64,000 nucleotides of DNA from Psychrilyobacter piezotolerans. Its GTDB lineage: Bacteria > Fusobacteriota > Fusobacteriia > Fusobacteriales > Fusobacteriaceae. Below the pieces are notes generated by a model that had not been told where the DNA came from, did not search any database, and saw nothing but the letters and a program-made list of their open reading frames with translations. The position numbers were made by a program, and so were the translations under genes. This document shows, piece after piece, positions 22,980-32,415 of this stretch; position 1 is the first letter of the stretch, and each line of letters begins with the position of its first letter. Location of the stretch: positions 1-64,000 of the forward strand of contig NZ_QUAJ01000022.1 in NCBI RefSeq assembly GCF_003391055.1, given 5' to 3'.

Positions 22980-24335
22980 ATGAAGAAAAAATATGATTTA
23001 ACCGAGGGGAATATCCTCTATAAACTGACCCTCCTTTCCCTGCCCATCATGGGGATGTCGTTGATTCAGATGGCATACAACATGATAGATATGATTTGGA
23101 TTGGACGATTGGGAAATGGGGCAGTAGCTGCAGTCGGTACAGCTGGATTTTTTTTGAATTTCGGATTCGCAATAACTGCCCTTATCTTTATAGGTACAGG
23201 GATCAGAACATCCCAGTCTGTAGGAGAAAAAGATTATGAAAAAGCAAACTCCTACGCAGAAACTTCTATTATCAATACCATAGGTCTTATCACCGTCTTT
23301 ATAGTTGGAATTTTAATTTTTCGATACCAGCTTATAGGATTTTTTAAACTAAACAACCCGGAAATTGAAAAGATGGCTGCAGATTATATGACCATCACAG
23401 CTTTTGGGATATTTTTTTCAGCCCTGTCATTGGTTTTCACCCGGATATTCAATGGCCATGGAGACAGTAAGACACCATTTTTAATAACCAGTATCGGGCT
23501 TATCTTAAATATCATCTTAGACCCCGTCTTAATCTTTGGATTATTCGGGTTCCCAAGGCTGGAAGTCATAGGAGCTGCCACAGCCACAGTCCTGGCCCAG
23601 ACAATAGTTTCTACTATCTTATTCATCTATTTGAGAAAAAATTATAAGATATTTACCCATGGATTTACCTATGATATGAAAAAAACCAGGGATATCTTTA
23701 AAATAGGCACTCCCATAGCTGCCCAAAGAATTCTTTTCACAGGATTCTCTGTGTTCATAGCCAGGATCATAGCCAATTGGGGAGCAGATGCCATAGCTGT
23801 CCAAAGGATAGGGGTGCAGATAGAATCCCTTTCATGGATTACAGCAGGGGGGTTCCAGGGAGCACTGGCTGCCTTTGTAGGACAAAATTATGGTGCTAAA
23901 AAATATGACAGGATAAAAAAGGGGTATTTCAATGCCATTGGAATCATCTCTGTTTTAGGAATCTTTGTAAGTTTCATCCTGATAGTCTTTCCAGAGCCCA
24001 TATTTCGGATATTTTTACAGGATGATCATATAGTCAGTTTAGGGGCTAGTTACCTGCGAATACTAGGTGTCTCACAGCTCTTTATGGTAGTTGAGATGAC
24101 CACTGTAGGAGGGTTCCAGGGTATCGGAAAAACATTGCCTCCATCTATTGTAAGTATAATTCTTACAGGAGCCAGGATACCCATGGCTCTCCTGCTGTCG
24201 GCTACAGTATTGGAGTTAAATGGTATTTGGTGGAGTATCACAATCAGTAGTATACTCAAAGGGATAGCACTTCCAATTTGGTTTATGATCCATCTAAAAA
24301 GATTTAAAGAAGAAAAAAACTTAGTCACAAATTAA
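22980..24335 (+). CDS. MATE-family efflux transporter
   Basis: The 451-residue membrane protein has about 12 hydrophobic segments in two homologous halves, as in MATE exporters that swap Na+ or H+ for drugs or organic cations. Typical text includes YNMIDMIWIGRLG near the N-terminus and FNGHGDSKTPF about 100 residues further on. The ribosome-binding site tggaggaaac precedes the ATG. The substrate is unknown. It lies 226 bases after arsR, with a repeat element between them, so a shared transcript is possible but not shown. Confidence 0.92.
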   Translation: MKKKYDLTEGNILYKLTLLSLPIMGMSLIQMAYNMIDMIWIGRLGNGAVAAVGTAGFFLNFGFAITALIFIGTGIRTSQSVGEKDYEKANSYAETSIINTIGLITVFIVGILIFRYQLIGFFKLNNPEIEKMAADYMTITAFGIFFSALSLVFTRIFNGHGDSKTPFLITSIGLILNIILDPVLIFGLFGFPRLEVIGAATATVLAQTIVSTILFIYLRKNYKIFTHGFTYDMKKTRDIFKIGTPIAAQRILFTGFSVFIARIIANWGADAIAVQRIGVQIESLSWITAGGFQGALAAFVGQNYGAKKYDRIKKGYFNAIGIISVLGIFVSFILIVFPEPIFRIFLQDDHIVSLGASYLRILGVSQLFMVVEMTTVGGFQGIGKTLPPSIVSIILTGARIPMALLLSATVLELNGIWWSITISSILKGIALPIWFMIHLKRFKEEKNLVTN

Positions 24336-24643
24336 ACAAATAAAGTAAATGGCACACGGATACTAAAGTATACACAGATTTAAAAGAAGTAAAATCAGAT
24401 AAAAATCCAAGAAGACAATTAATCACAAAGAAAAGAGGAGTACCGAACCCTCTCTTTTGTTCTCCCCCTTTAATAAAGGGGGAGATGCTCAAAGAGTAGA
24501 AGGGGTTCTTTGTGCTGAAAAATATCTATGTAAATCAGATTTTAAAATTTGTGTAATTCGTGGTAAAGAAAAGGTTTTAAATTTAATCATTCATTATTCA
24601 TTTTCAACTATTCATTGGGCTGAAAGCCGTCAGGGGGATATAT
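24336..24643 (+). repeat. Repeat-filled gap before gshF: 70-bp element copy 2 and hairpin/RBS module
   Basis: This gap has three parts. First, 24442-24511 is the second copy of the 70-bp palindromic element (small hairpin CTC-AAA-GAG in place of TGTCC-AAA-GGACA). Second, a dispersed-family copy (aatttgtgtaattcgtggt) lies at 24546-24563. Third, an AT-rich run (attcattattcatt) leads to a hairpin GGCT-GAA-AGCC (24618-24628) and the ribosome-binding site cagggggata directly before the gshF start. No gene is seen here. Confidence 0.7.
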
Positions 24644-26971
24644 ATGCAAAACTTAATAAATATTATAAATGATAAAAAATTAAATAGATTCTTAACTAAG
24701 TGTAATTTTGGGATAGAAAAAGAAAATGTCAGGGTAGATTCCAGCGGTCACCTTGCCATGACAAAACACCCTGAGATCTTCGGAGATAAGTTAAAAAACC
24801 CATATATCACAACTGATTTTTCCGAGAGTCAGGTGGAGATGATTACCCCCTCCATGGACACCGTGGAGGAAACTTATAATTTCTTAGAGAGTTTACACGA
24901 TATGGTGAGCTTGGAACTGAAGGAAGAATATCTCTGGCCGCAAAGCACTCCTCCATCCCTGCCAGCCGAGGAGGATATCCCTGTTTCTATATTTGAAGAA
25001 ACCTGTGAAGGGAATCGTGCTCAAAAATACAGGGATTATCTGTCGAAAAAATACGGTAAACAAAAACAACTTTTATCGGGAATCCACTATAACTTCTCCT
25101 TTAAAGATGAATTTTTATACCTTTTACACAAAGAATCTAAAACTTCCGATTTCAAATTATTTAAAGATGAGATCTACCTGAAAATATCCAGAAATTTCTT
25201 TAAATACAGATGGATCCTCATATACCTGTTTGGAGCCAACCCGAGTATCCACGGTACATACAGCCGGAAATGTGTGGATATGCTGGATGAAGTAGCACCC
25301 GATTCATTCTCCTACACCTCAGGAAATTCCTTCAGAAACGGGATGTGCGGGTATAAAAACAAGGAAGTATTCAACATCTCATATAATTCCAGAGCAGAAT
25401 ATGTAAAAGACATAAAAAAATTGATCTCTCAGGAAAAATTAATCAATGAGAAGGAATACTACAGCCCCATCAGGTTGAAAGCTAAAGACAATACAAACTT
25501 ATTGAAATCCATCGAAGAAGATGGGATCGAATATTTAGAGGTCAGATTATTAGATCTGAACCCCATGATAAAAACAGGTATCTCCATAGATCAGTTATAC
25601 TTTGTACACCTGTTCCTGTTGTTCTGCCTGTTTACAGATGAAGACAGCCTCACAGAGAAGGAGATCTGGGAAGGGAATAAAAATCATGAGCTTGTAGCCC
25701 ACTATGGCAGGAAAACGGATTTGGAGTTATTTAATCAGGGGGAATTTAAATTTTTAAAAGACCTGGGGTTAGATATAATTTCAAAGATGGAAAAAATTGT
25801 AGAGGACTTGGGAATTTCTGATTTAAATTATATAAATACCCTTAGGGAGGCTGTGGAATCATTTTACGACACCGACCTGCTTATCTCCAGCAAAATCGAA
25901 AGCGGAATCAGGGAAGAAGGATTTATAGATTTCAACCTGAATTTGGCTAAAAAATACTATAAAGAGAGCCTGGTTGATAACTTCGCCCTCCGGGGATATG
26001 AGGATTTGGAACTTTCCACCCAGATTTTACTCAAGGATGCCATCAAAAGGGGGATAAGATTTGAGATCCTGGACCGAAAGGAAAATTTTATTTCCCTGAC
26101 TGTGGACGGGAAGACAGAATATATAGTCCAGGCTACTAAAACTTCCCTGGATTCATACAGTACAGTTTTGATCATGGAAAATAAATTAGTTACTAAAAAG
26201 ATACTGGAAAAAAACAAGATAAAGGTTCCCAAGGGGGGATATTATACCAACTCAGAGGATGCTGTGGATGATTTTTATAGATATCAGGGGAGTAAGACGG
26301 TGGTTAAACCCAACTCCACTAATTTTGGATTGGGAATAACTATCCTGCCCAAGGATTTTACTCCAGAAGATTATCAAAATGCCCTGAAGTTTGCCTTCAA
26401 AGAGGATGATTCCATTCTGGTAGAGGAATTTATTGAGGGGAAGGAATACAGGGTTTTTGTCTTAAAGAATAAAGTTGTGGGAATCCTCCACAGGGTACCG
26501 GCAAATGTTGTAGGTGACGGAAAACACTCCATCAGAACATTGGTGGAGGACAAAAACAAAGATCCTTTACGGGGAACCGGCTACAAAAAACCCCTGCAGA
26601 AGATTGCTTTGGGAGAGGCCGAGGAGACATTTTTAGCCGGCCAGAACCTGAATTTTGACTATATACCTCAAAAAGATGAAACTGTATATCTCAGGGAGAA
26701 CTCAAATATCAGCACCGGGGGAGACAGTATAGACTTCACCGATGATATTCTGGATGAATATAAGGAGATTGCCATAGATTCAGCCAGAGCTGCCGATGCT
26801 ACCATCTGCGGTGTGGATATGATGATCAAGGATATCAAGGAACTTCCAAATGACAGTAATCACGGAATCATCGAGATCAACTTTAATCCCGCTATCCATA
26901 TTCACTGTTATCCATATAAGGGTAAAAATAGGAAGTTAGGAGAGAAGATCCTGGATAGTTTGGGGTTTTAA
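24644..26971 (+). CDS. gshF: Bifunctional glutamate-cysteine ligase / glutathione synthetase
   Basis: GshF makes glutathione from glutamate, cysteine and glycine in two ATP-driven steps on one polypeptide. The N-terminal part (1 to about 450) is a glutamate-cysteine ligase (NFGIEKENVRV, TTDFSESQVEMITP, LSGIHYNFSF). The C-terminal part (about 490-775) is an ATP-grasp ligase (VVKPNSTNFGLGI, ILVEEFIEGKEYRVFVL, IEINFNPAIHIHCYP). At 775 residues it matches the usual GshF length. The start is preceded by the hairpin/ribosome-binding-site module and followed by a strong terminator. Glutathione in an anaerobe would serve redox and metal(loid) defence, which fits the ArsR cluster upstream. Confidence 0.95.
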   Translation: MQNLINIINDKKLNRFLTKCNFGIEKENVRVDSSGHLAMTKHPEIFGDKLKNPYITTDFSESQVEMITPSMDTVEETYNFLESLHDMVSLELKEEYLWPQSTPPSLPAEEDIPVSIFEETCEGNRAQKYRDYLSKKYGKQKQLLSGIHYNFSFKDEFLYLLHKESKTSDFKLFKDEIYLKISRNFFKYRWILIYLFGANPSIHGTYSRKCVDMLDEVAPDSFSYTSGNSFRNGMCGYKNKEVFNISYNSRAEYVKDIKKLISQEKLINEKEYYSPIRLKAKDNTNLLKSIEEDGIEYLEVRLLDLNPMIKTGISIDQLYFVHLFLLFCLFTDEDSLTEKEIWEGNKNHELVAHYGRKTDLELFNQGEFKFLKDLGLDIISKMEKIVEDLGISDLNYINTLREAVESFYDTDLLISSKIESGIREEGFIDFNLNLAKKYYKESLVDNFALRGYEDLELSTQILLKDAIKRGIRFEILDRKENFISLTVDGKTEYIVQATKTSLDSYSTVLIMENKLVTKKILEKNKIKVPKGGYYTNSEDAVDDFYRYQGSKTVVKPNSTNFGLGITILPKDFTPEDYQNALKFAFKEDDSILVEEFIEGKEYRVFVLKNKVVGILHRVPANVVGDGKHSIRTLVEDKNKDPLRGTGYKKPLQKIALGEAEETFLAGQNLNFDYIPQKDETVYLRENSNISTGGDSIDFTDDILDEYKEIAIDSARAADATICGVDMMIKDIKELPNDSNHGIIEINFNPAIHIHCYPYKGKNRKLGEKILDSLGF

Positions 26972-26975
26972 AACA

Positions 26976-27009
26976 AAAAGGTAGAAATCAATTGTGATTT
27001 CTACCTTTT
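26976..27009 (+). terminator. Terminator after gshF
   Basis: The stem AAAAGGTAGAAATCA / TGATTTCTACCTTTT has a four-base loop and starts five bases after the stop codon of gshF. Confidence 0.88.
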
Positions 27010-27415
27010 AAAATACCTTATCATCTTACTATCAGTTAATAGTCTAACCACAATTTCCCTTCTATATTATAGCAGTAAGAGTTTAAAAAATCTGAGTAAA
27101 TCTGTACAATCCGCGACAGGAAAAAAACACCTGTGCTGTAGGAGTAGAGGTTTGTAAATTTGTGTAATTCGTGACAAAGAAAATTCTAAGGGTTCCGCCC
27201 TTAACGGGGTTCATTTCTCAGCTTGATCTGAGAAACAGAACCAAAGAGGATCAAGAAGGTTTATAATTGTCTTAATGAGTACGTCACGATTGTCATTGTA
27301 GGAACAGTACAGCTGAAGCTCAACGACTATAAACTTCATTTTTAGAGTCAAAATAAAAGTCGAGATTAAAAAAGTCAGATTCTAGTCAGCATCAAAAATA
27401 GGTTTTAAAAACCAA
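27010..27415. repeat. Gap between gshF and the pilin gene, with 55-bp repeat copy A
   Basis: No gene is seen here. A dispersed-family copy (aatttgtgtaattcgtgac) lies at 27157-27175. A small hairpin aaggg / ccctt is near 27189-27203, and a hairpin tttctcag / ctgagaaa is near 27211-27232. The 55-bp core repeat, minus orientation, is at 27283-27337 (gtcacgattgtcattg at the left end, tataaacttc at the right). Homology to the copies at 29089 and 63856 extends outward to about 27258-27412, including ataaaccttcttga read on the minus strand. Confidence 0.7.
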
Positions 27416-27449
27416 GAAAAAAGGATCTAAGAAAATTCTCAAATCCTTT
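27416..27449 (-). terminator. Terminator after the pilin gene
   Basis: On the minus strand the stem AAAGGAT / ATCCTTT is interrupted by a partly paired inner region and followed by a T run. It lies about 20 bases after the pilin stop codon. Confidence 0.7.
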
Positions 27450-27467
27450 CATATCTAACTTTTTAAC

Positions 27468-27959
27468 TTAATAAGCTAACCAAGCTTTTCCTTCTGTACT
27501 ATACGCTTCCGCACCAGTAGATTTCATTAAATATATATCAGCACCATCATCCGTAACTGGTGTAGTCCCTGTTTCACTCATAATAGAACCACTTGAAGTT
27601 GAAGAAAAAGCAACTTTTCCTCCGTATGTAAGAGCTGCGGCATCTGCAGCAGTTCTTGAGCCACCTATAGCTATACCTCCAGTAGAATCTATCAACTCAT
27701 TAGATCTTTTATCTAGTTTACCTATTATCTCACTAAATTTGATAGCTGTCATAGTTGTTCCTGTTGTTTGAACCATTTTATCCAATGACAATATGCTTAC
27801 CCCTGTTCTTGCTGCTCCTAATACTGCAATTGCCTTCGAGTCCTTAGCCTTTGCTAACTGCTCTCTTAACTTTGGTGCCAACGTTGTTGCCAATATTCCG
27901 ATTATTGCGATTACTACCAATAATTCAATCAGCGTGAATCCTTTTTTCAATCTTTTCAT
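27468..27959 (-). CDS. Type IV pilin / type II pseudopilin
   Basis: The 163-residue protein has the class III signal for prepilin peptidase: a short basic leader MKRLKKG, cleavage before FTLIELLVVIAIIGILA, and Glu5 of the mature protein. The mature protein is about 156 residues with a Ser/Thr/Gly-rich C-terminal domain and no cysteine pair. It could be a major pilin or a GspG-like pseudopilin. It has its own strong promoter, which suits a highly expressed subunit. The matching ATPase (GspE/PilB) and platform (GspF/PilC) genes lie 4-6 kb upstream on the same strand. No prepilin peptidase or secretin gene is in the window. Confidence 0.9.
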   Translation of the reverse strand: MKRLKKGFTLIELLVVIAIIGILATTLAPKLREQLAKAKDSKAIAVLGAARTGVSILSLDKMVQTTGTTMTAIKFSEIIGKLDKRSNELIDSTGGIAIGGSRTAADAAALTYGGKVAFSSTSSGSIMSETGTTPVTDDGADIYLMKSTGAEAYSTEGKAWLAY

Positions 27960-28060
27960 ATCCGTACCTCCAATAAAATTTTTTCTATGCTCTACCTTAT
28001 CTTACACCAAAAAATAAAAAATCCTTTTTTTTTTGGTTTTTATCCTTGCAACTATTGTAT

Positions 28061-28088
28061 TTTATATGATATCGGCAGTTTATGTCAA
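28061..28088 (-). promoter_or_regulatory. Promoter of the pilin gene
   Basis: On the minus strand there is a perfect -35 TTGACA (28083-28088), a 16-base spacer and a -10 TATAAA (28061-28066). Transcription would start about 95 bases before the pilin start codon. Confidence 0.72.
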
Positions 28089-28236
28089 GGATATTAGGGT
28101 TTATTAGTAAAATTTAATTCTTCAATCCTTTTTACAATACCTTTTCCCGTGAATTGTACATATTAATTTTTCATCTTTTAATTCTCAATTAGTTTTATCT
28201 GTGTCATTGGCGGCTAAATATCTTTATTTTTAATTT

Positions 28237-28920
28237 TTAATTGTTAATTCCTAATTGATAATTGTTAATCTTCCTCTTCCCTATCTCCCTGTATTTTTCA
28301 TCCTTGGAATTCTCCAGGATCTTCCAGTATTTAACAGCCTTCTCCAGATCCTTCTTATCCCCTAGTTTTTTATACTGCTTTTCATATAGGTACGCCACTA
28401 TACTGGTCAGAAGATCATCCCTGGTCTCATTCACTACCCTTTCAAAATTTACCATCAATCCTTCCATATTATTTTTAGAAGCTGCCATCATCCCTGCAAA
28501 ATAGTTTTTTAACACCAGATCATCTGGGTTATACTCTATTCCTTTTTCATATATCTCACTGGCCAGATCAAACCTTTTGTAAATTTTAACAAGTGCCAGT
28601 ATACTCCCGCTGAAATTATAGTTAGTCACAAAATAAGGGTCTAAATATGCCATCTCATCAGAGTTGTCCTTTATCTTTTCTATGGTTAGGTCCGGGGTTC
28701 CTCCCTCTCCCACGGTCAATACCTGATCGACCCATATAAATGCTGTCCCGGCTTTCTTCATTCCCATAGTCCGCAGGAGGAGGGTATTCTGACTCATCCC
28801 ATCTGTTCCCCTGTACCCGCTTTTCACTAAGACATCTTCATCTTTTTTGAGATATGGATTTAACCAAAATAACAAACCCAAACATCCCAGGAGTATATAT
28901 ATTTTACTGTCTTTTATCAC
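28237..28920 (-). CDS. Membrane-anchored TPR-like protein of the pilus locus
   Basis: The 227-residue protein has an N-terminal hydrophobic segment (IYILLGCLGLLFWLNPYL) that should anchor it in the inner membrane. The rest is helical, with TPR-like pairs (about 110-220; ASEIYEKGIEYNPDDLVLKNYFAGM). The start codon is GTG with a poor ribosome-binding site, so the exact start is uncertain. It lies between the ABC-2 permease and the pilin genes on the same strand. TPR proteins serve as assembly factors in filament systems, so an accessory role is a fair guess. Confidence 0.7.
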   Translation of the reverse strand: MIKDSKIYILLGCLGLLFWLNPYLKKDEDVLVKSGYRGTDGMSQNTLLLRTMGMKKAGTAFIWVDQVLTVGEGGTPDLTIEKIKDNSDEMAYLDPYFVTNYNFSGSILALVKIYKRFDLASEIYEKGIEYNPDDLVLKNYFAGMMAASKNNMEGLMVNFERVVNETRDDLLTSIVAYLYEKQYKKLGDKKDLEKAVKYWKILENSKDEKYREIGKRKINNYQLGINN

Positions 28921-29642
28921 TTACACCACAACCTTTTTTTCTTTTTGTCACGAATTTATAAAATCAAAACCTTCCAACGCAGAGTTTTAGAGATCACAAA
29001 GGTTCTCAGAGTTGAATCTTTTCTTCTTGGTTTTAAACCCTATCTTTGACGCAGACTAAAATCTGACTTTATTTTTGGACTTTCACTTGAAGTTTATAGT
29101 CGTTCTACTTCAGCAGTACTGTTCCTACAATGACAATCGTGACAGAGGTTATTGCTTCGGCTTCTCTATTTAAGAGAAACCATAACGAGGAAGCTCAAGA
29201 ATTTTCTTGAACTTTTCTATCACTTTTTTTTGACTTTAATCCTTTTTCTAGGTGTTACCCTACTTCACAGTAGATTTTCTACTAAGTCGTCCAACAGAAT
29301 AAGTTCCACAGTGAAACGAGGACTGTAGCTGTAAAAAGACGTAAATCACCTCTGACTTACCCCTATAACATCATTTAGAAAAAGTCTGCTTTTCTTTGGT
29401 TCGTTTCTTTTTCAGATAAAAAGTAAATGAATCCGTATTAAAGATGGAATCTTTAGAACCTTTTTTTGACGCAGATTACACAGATGAACACAAAATTAAA
29501 TTCAAAATATTTTTTACCGCTAATATTCACTAATGCTCACGAATAAAACCTTTGTTTTTAGGTTTTAACCAAAATAATTTCATATCTTTTTTCGCATACA
29601 TTTGCGTCATTCGTGGTACATTTTTGATCTTAATTTTCAATT
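28921..29642. repeat. Large gap with 55-bp repeat copy B and dispersed repeats
   Basis: This 740-base gap within the pilus locus shows no gene. It holds gacgcagactaaaatctgac (29048-29067), then the 55-bp core repeat in plus orientation (29089-29143; gaagtttatagtcg to atcgtgac). A hairpin ttctct / agagaa is near 29160. A dispersed-family copy (gcagattacacagat, 29471-29485) and gcgtcattcgtggtac near 29605 follow. The density of repeats marks a region where sequence has been inserted between operon parts. Confidence 0.65.
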
Positions 29643-29658
29643 ATGAATCTTCGATTCA

Positions 29659-30411
29659 TCACAGTCTTTTCTTTTCAAAAGCTATATTGGTAGCCACCAC
29701 AACACAGGTTATATAGACCGCTGCATAGCCAATAATCAATAAATAATCGGTATCCGCCGGTTTCAAATAATCCCTGTAATTTAACAGGTTAAACTTAGGC
29801 AGGATAATATACAGCAGATCCAATATCCATTGAAATACACTCCCATTTAATTTTTCTGAGAGGGCTTTTATCTCCATAACCCCATGTCCCAATATATAGG
29901 CAAATAAGGTAAAGATTGTAGAGGTCACAAAGGAATCAGAGATTATGGAAAAAAATATTCCTAAACTGCTCACGATAGACAGTTTTAATCCTATAAAAAA
30001 CAATGCACGTATATACCACCAGTCAAATTCTCCCTTGGTATACAGAACCAATCCCAATATTCCTCCCATGACAAACACATTGCAGAATACAGAATAAATC
30101 ATCCCTAGGTTTAGCCCCATAATATATTTGGATTTAGTCACAGCTTTGGTCAGAACCAAATAGATAGATTTTTCAGCCACAGCTTTTATCACATAGGTAG
30201 AAGATATATATACGGTTATCAGCATTATCAGAATTTCCGTAAGAAATAATCCACCATCCCGAATAACTCTCCCCCCCTCGTAGAGGGCTACCTCATCCAA
30301 TAAGGTGGTAAGGAATATGGATAGAACCCCAAAATAGAGGATCCCGTTAAATACCTTATTAGATATGTTTTCTTTCAGTGTATACTTCCCAATAGTCAGC
30401 ACTTTTTTCAT
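29659..30411 (-). CDS. ABC-2 type permease of the pilus locus
   Basis: The 250-residue protein has about six membrane segments and the layout of ABC-2 exporters. It lies one base from the ATPase gene, so they form one transporter. In Myxococcus, pilH and pilI encode an ABC transporter needed for type IV pili, and the placement here beside GspE/GspF genes is similar. The substrate is unknown. A small hairpin ATGAATC / GATTCAT (29643-29659) overlaps the stop codon. Confidence 0.82.
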   Translation of the reverse strand: MKKVLTIGKYTLKENISNKVFNGILYFGVLSIFLTTLLDEVALYEGGRVIRDGGLFLTEILIMLITVYISSTYVIKAVAEKSIYLVLTKAVTKSKYIMGLNLGMIYSVFCNVFVMGGILGLVLYTKGEFDWWYIRALFFIGLKLSIVSSLGIFFSIISDSFVTSTIFTLFAYILGHGVMEIKALSEKLNGSVFQWILDLLYIILPKFNLLNYRDYLKPADTDYLLIIGYAAVYITCVVVATNIAFEKKRL

Positions 30412-30412
30412 T

Positions 30413-31171
30413 TTACTTCTCTCCTACTGTTTTTATAAAATGATCCTTCAATAAAAAATCATCCTGTTCCAACATAACTTTTTTCATATCCAATACCTCT
30501 ACTAATCTGCCTTTATCAATTATAGCTACCCTGTCCGATATACTGGCTACATCCTCCAATATATGGGTATTAAAAAATATCGTGGTTCCCTTGGATTTTA
30601 ATTCCAATATTATTTCTATTACCAGTTCACGGGCCAGGGGGTCCAACCCTGACATGGGTTCATCTAAAAATAACAGTTTAGGGTTATTTAAGATGGCCTG
30701 AGCTATCCCAACCTTTTGCAGCATCCCCTTGGAAAACTTCTCCAGCCTGTCACCCTTCCTGGAGATCAGACCTAGCTTTCTTAATATTACTTCTATTTTT
30801 TTATCTAATTCACCCTTGGGGATATTATAGAGTTCCCCATAATACCTCATGAGATCTATGAGCTTAATACTCTTGGGATAGTAGGAGATTTCCGGCAGAT
30901 AACCTACTTTCTCAAAATCCATCCCCTTTAATTCTTTCTTTCCAAATACCTCTATCTCGCCCTTATCCGGTTTCATCAATCCTAAGATACACTTCAGTGT
31001 ACTTGTCTTCCCTGCTCCATTGAGCCCTATTATGGAAAAAATATCTCCTTCCTTTACATCAAAGGAGATATTTTCCACCCCTGTACTCCCATTGGACCCT
31101 TTTATCTTTTTAAATATATCCCTCTCCTTATAATCCAGGGAAATATTTTTTACAGAAATAACCTTTTCCAT
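30413..31171 (-). CDS. ABC transporter ATPase of the pilus locus
   Basis: This is a 252-residue ABC ATPase. The Walker A is GLNGAGKTS, the signature is a variant (EKFSKGMLQKVGIAQ), the Walker B is LLFLDEPMSGLDP and the H-loop is NTHILEDV. The class is that of CcmA/NatA-type exporter ATPases. It pairs with the ABC-2 permease one base downstream and starts 18 bases after the GspF gene. The signature motif FSKGM in place of LSGGQ is common in this subfamily. Confidence 0.9.
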   Translation of the reverse strand: MEKVISVKNISLDYKERDIFKKIKGSNGSTGVENISFDVKEGDIFSIIGLNGAGKTSTLKCILGLMKPDKGEIEVFGKKELKGMDFEKVGYLPEISYYPKSIKLIDLMRYYGELYNIPKGELDKKIEVILRKLGLISRKGDRLEKFSKGMLQKVGIAQAILNNPKLLFLDEPMSGLDPLARELVIEIILELKSKGTTIFFNTHILEDVASISDRVAIIDKGRLVEVLDMKKVMLEQDDFLLKDHFIKTVGEK

Positions 31172-31189
31172 CCTTCTACTCCTTTTTTA

Positions 31190-32389
31190 TTATCCCACCA
31201 TATCCGACATCTTAAATAACGGCAGGAACATAGATATGATCAAAATTCCTACTCCCACTGCCATAAATAAAATTATTAGAGGCTCAAAAGCAGAAAGTAA
31301 ATTTCTCACAGCTTCCTCCAATTCCATCTCGGTAAAATCCGCTACTTTTTCCAAAATTTCAGATAATTGTCCACTCTCTTCCCCTACCTCTATCATGTCC
31401 GTTACCATAGGCGGGAATTGTCCGCTGTCTGCCAACGGTTTATATATGCTGGCTCCATCTCTTATACTATCCTTTGCCCCTAATATGGCTTCTTCTATCA
31501 GTGTATTTCCCACGATCTCACCAGATATATCAAAGGCCATAAGAATCGTCACCCCGCTGTTTAAAAGAGTAGACATGGTTCTTGTAAACCTGGCCATGGC
31601 TGTCTTTCTCACAAATGTTCCCATGAGCGGCATTTTTAATAGAAGAACATCAAAAAACCTCTTCCCTTTAGGTGTCATCATGGATTTTTTTACACCATAG
31701 AAAATTCCTCCCACTCCTGCAAAGAATAGATACCAATATTTAGAAGCAATCTCACTGGCTCTCATAACCATCCTGGTAAGCAGCGGCATTTCTACCCCTG
31801 TTCCTTCAAACAGCAACATAAATTTCGGGATTACAAAGGCAAGCATGAGAAACATTACAACCATAGCAGTAAAAAATACTATGGATGGATAGATCATCGC
31901 TCCCTTTACTTTCCCCTTTATCTCTTCAGATTTTTCCAGGGATGTGGCTACCTTCAGGAGCACCGAATCTAACATCCCAGATGCTTCTCCTGCTTTTACC
32001 ATACTTATATATAATTTATCAAAATATTTAGGATGTTTGGCTAAACATACTGCCAGGGGCATCCCTGCACTTATCTCCTCCCTTACCTGGGAGATGACTG
32101 CTTTTAATTTAGGTTTTTCAACCTGGGATTCCAGAATTTCGAAACATCTGATAAGCCCTACTCCTGCATTTATCATGGTGGACAGTCCCCTTGTAAAGAC
32201 TGCTATATCCTTAGCTTTCACCCTTTCAAACATCCCGTTTTTCATACTAAAATTAGTCTTTTTAGTTGATTTTACAAGGATTAATTTTTCCTGTCTCAAT
32301 ATTTTTCTGAGTTCTATAGGAGATTTAGCTTCCGTCTCTCCGTTAACTTTTTTACCACGACTATCCAAGGCAGTATATTTATATAACAT
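31190..32389 (-). CDS. Type II secretion / type IV pilus platform protein GspF/PilC
   Basis: This 399-residue inner-membrane protein has two T2SSF domains (about 65-190 and 265-390), each followed by membrane segments. Motifs include ARFTRTMSTLLNSGVTI and VGEESGQLSEILEKVADF. It forms the platform that couples the assembly ATPase to pilin insertion. It lies 26 bases after the GspE/PilB gene and before the ABC ATPase. Confidence 0.94.
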   Translation of the reverse strand: MLYKYTALDSRGKKVNGETEAKSPIELRKILRQEKLILVKSTKKTNFSMKNGMFERVKAKDIAVFTRGLSTMINAGVGLIRCFEILESQVEKPKLKAVISQVREEISAGMPLAVCLAKHPKYFDKLYISMVKAGEASGMLDSVLLKVATSLEKSEEIKGKVKGAMIYPSIVFFTAMVVMFLMLAFVIPKFMLLFEGTGVEMPLLTRMVMRASEIASKYWYLFFAGVGGIFYGVKKSMMTPKGKRFFDVLLLKMPLMGTFVRKTAMARFTRTMSTLLNSGVTILMAFDISGEIVGNTLIEEAILGAKDSIRDGASIYKPLADSGQFPPMVTDMIEVGEESGQLSEILEKVADFTEMELEEAVRNLLSAFEPLIILFMAVGVGILIISMFLPLFKMSDMVG

Positions 32390-32415
32390 GATTCACTCTC
32401 CTGTCTGTTATTTTT

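Noticed and set aside
24457-24672. 71-codon plus-strand frame before gshF
   Set aside because: It starts inside the 70-bp palindromic element and runs through repeat sequence into gshF in another frame. It has no ribosome-binding site or domain.
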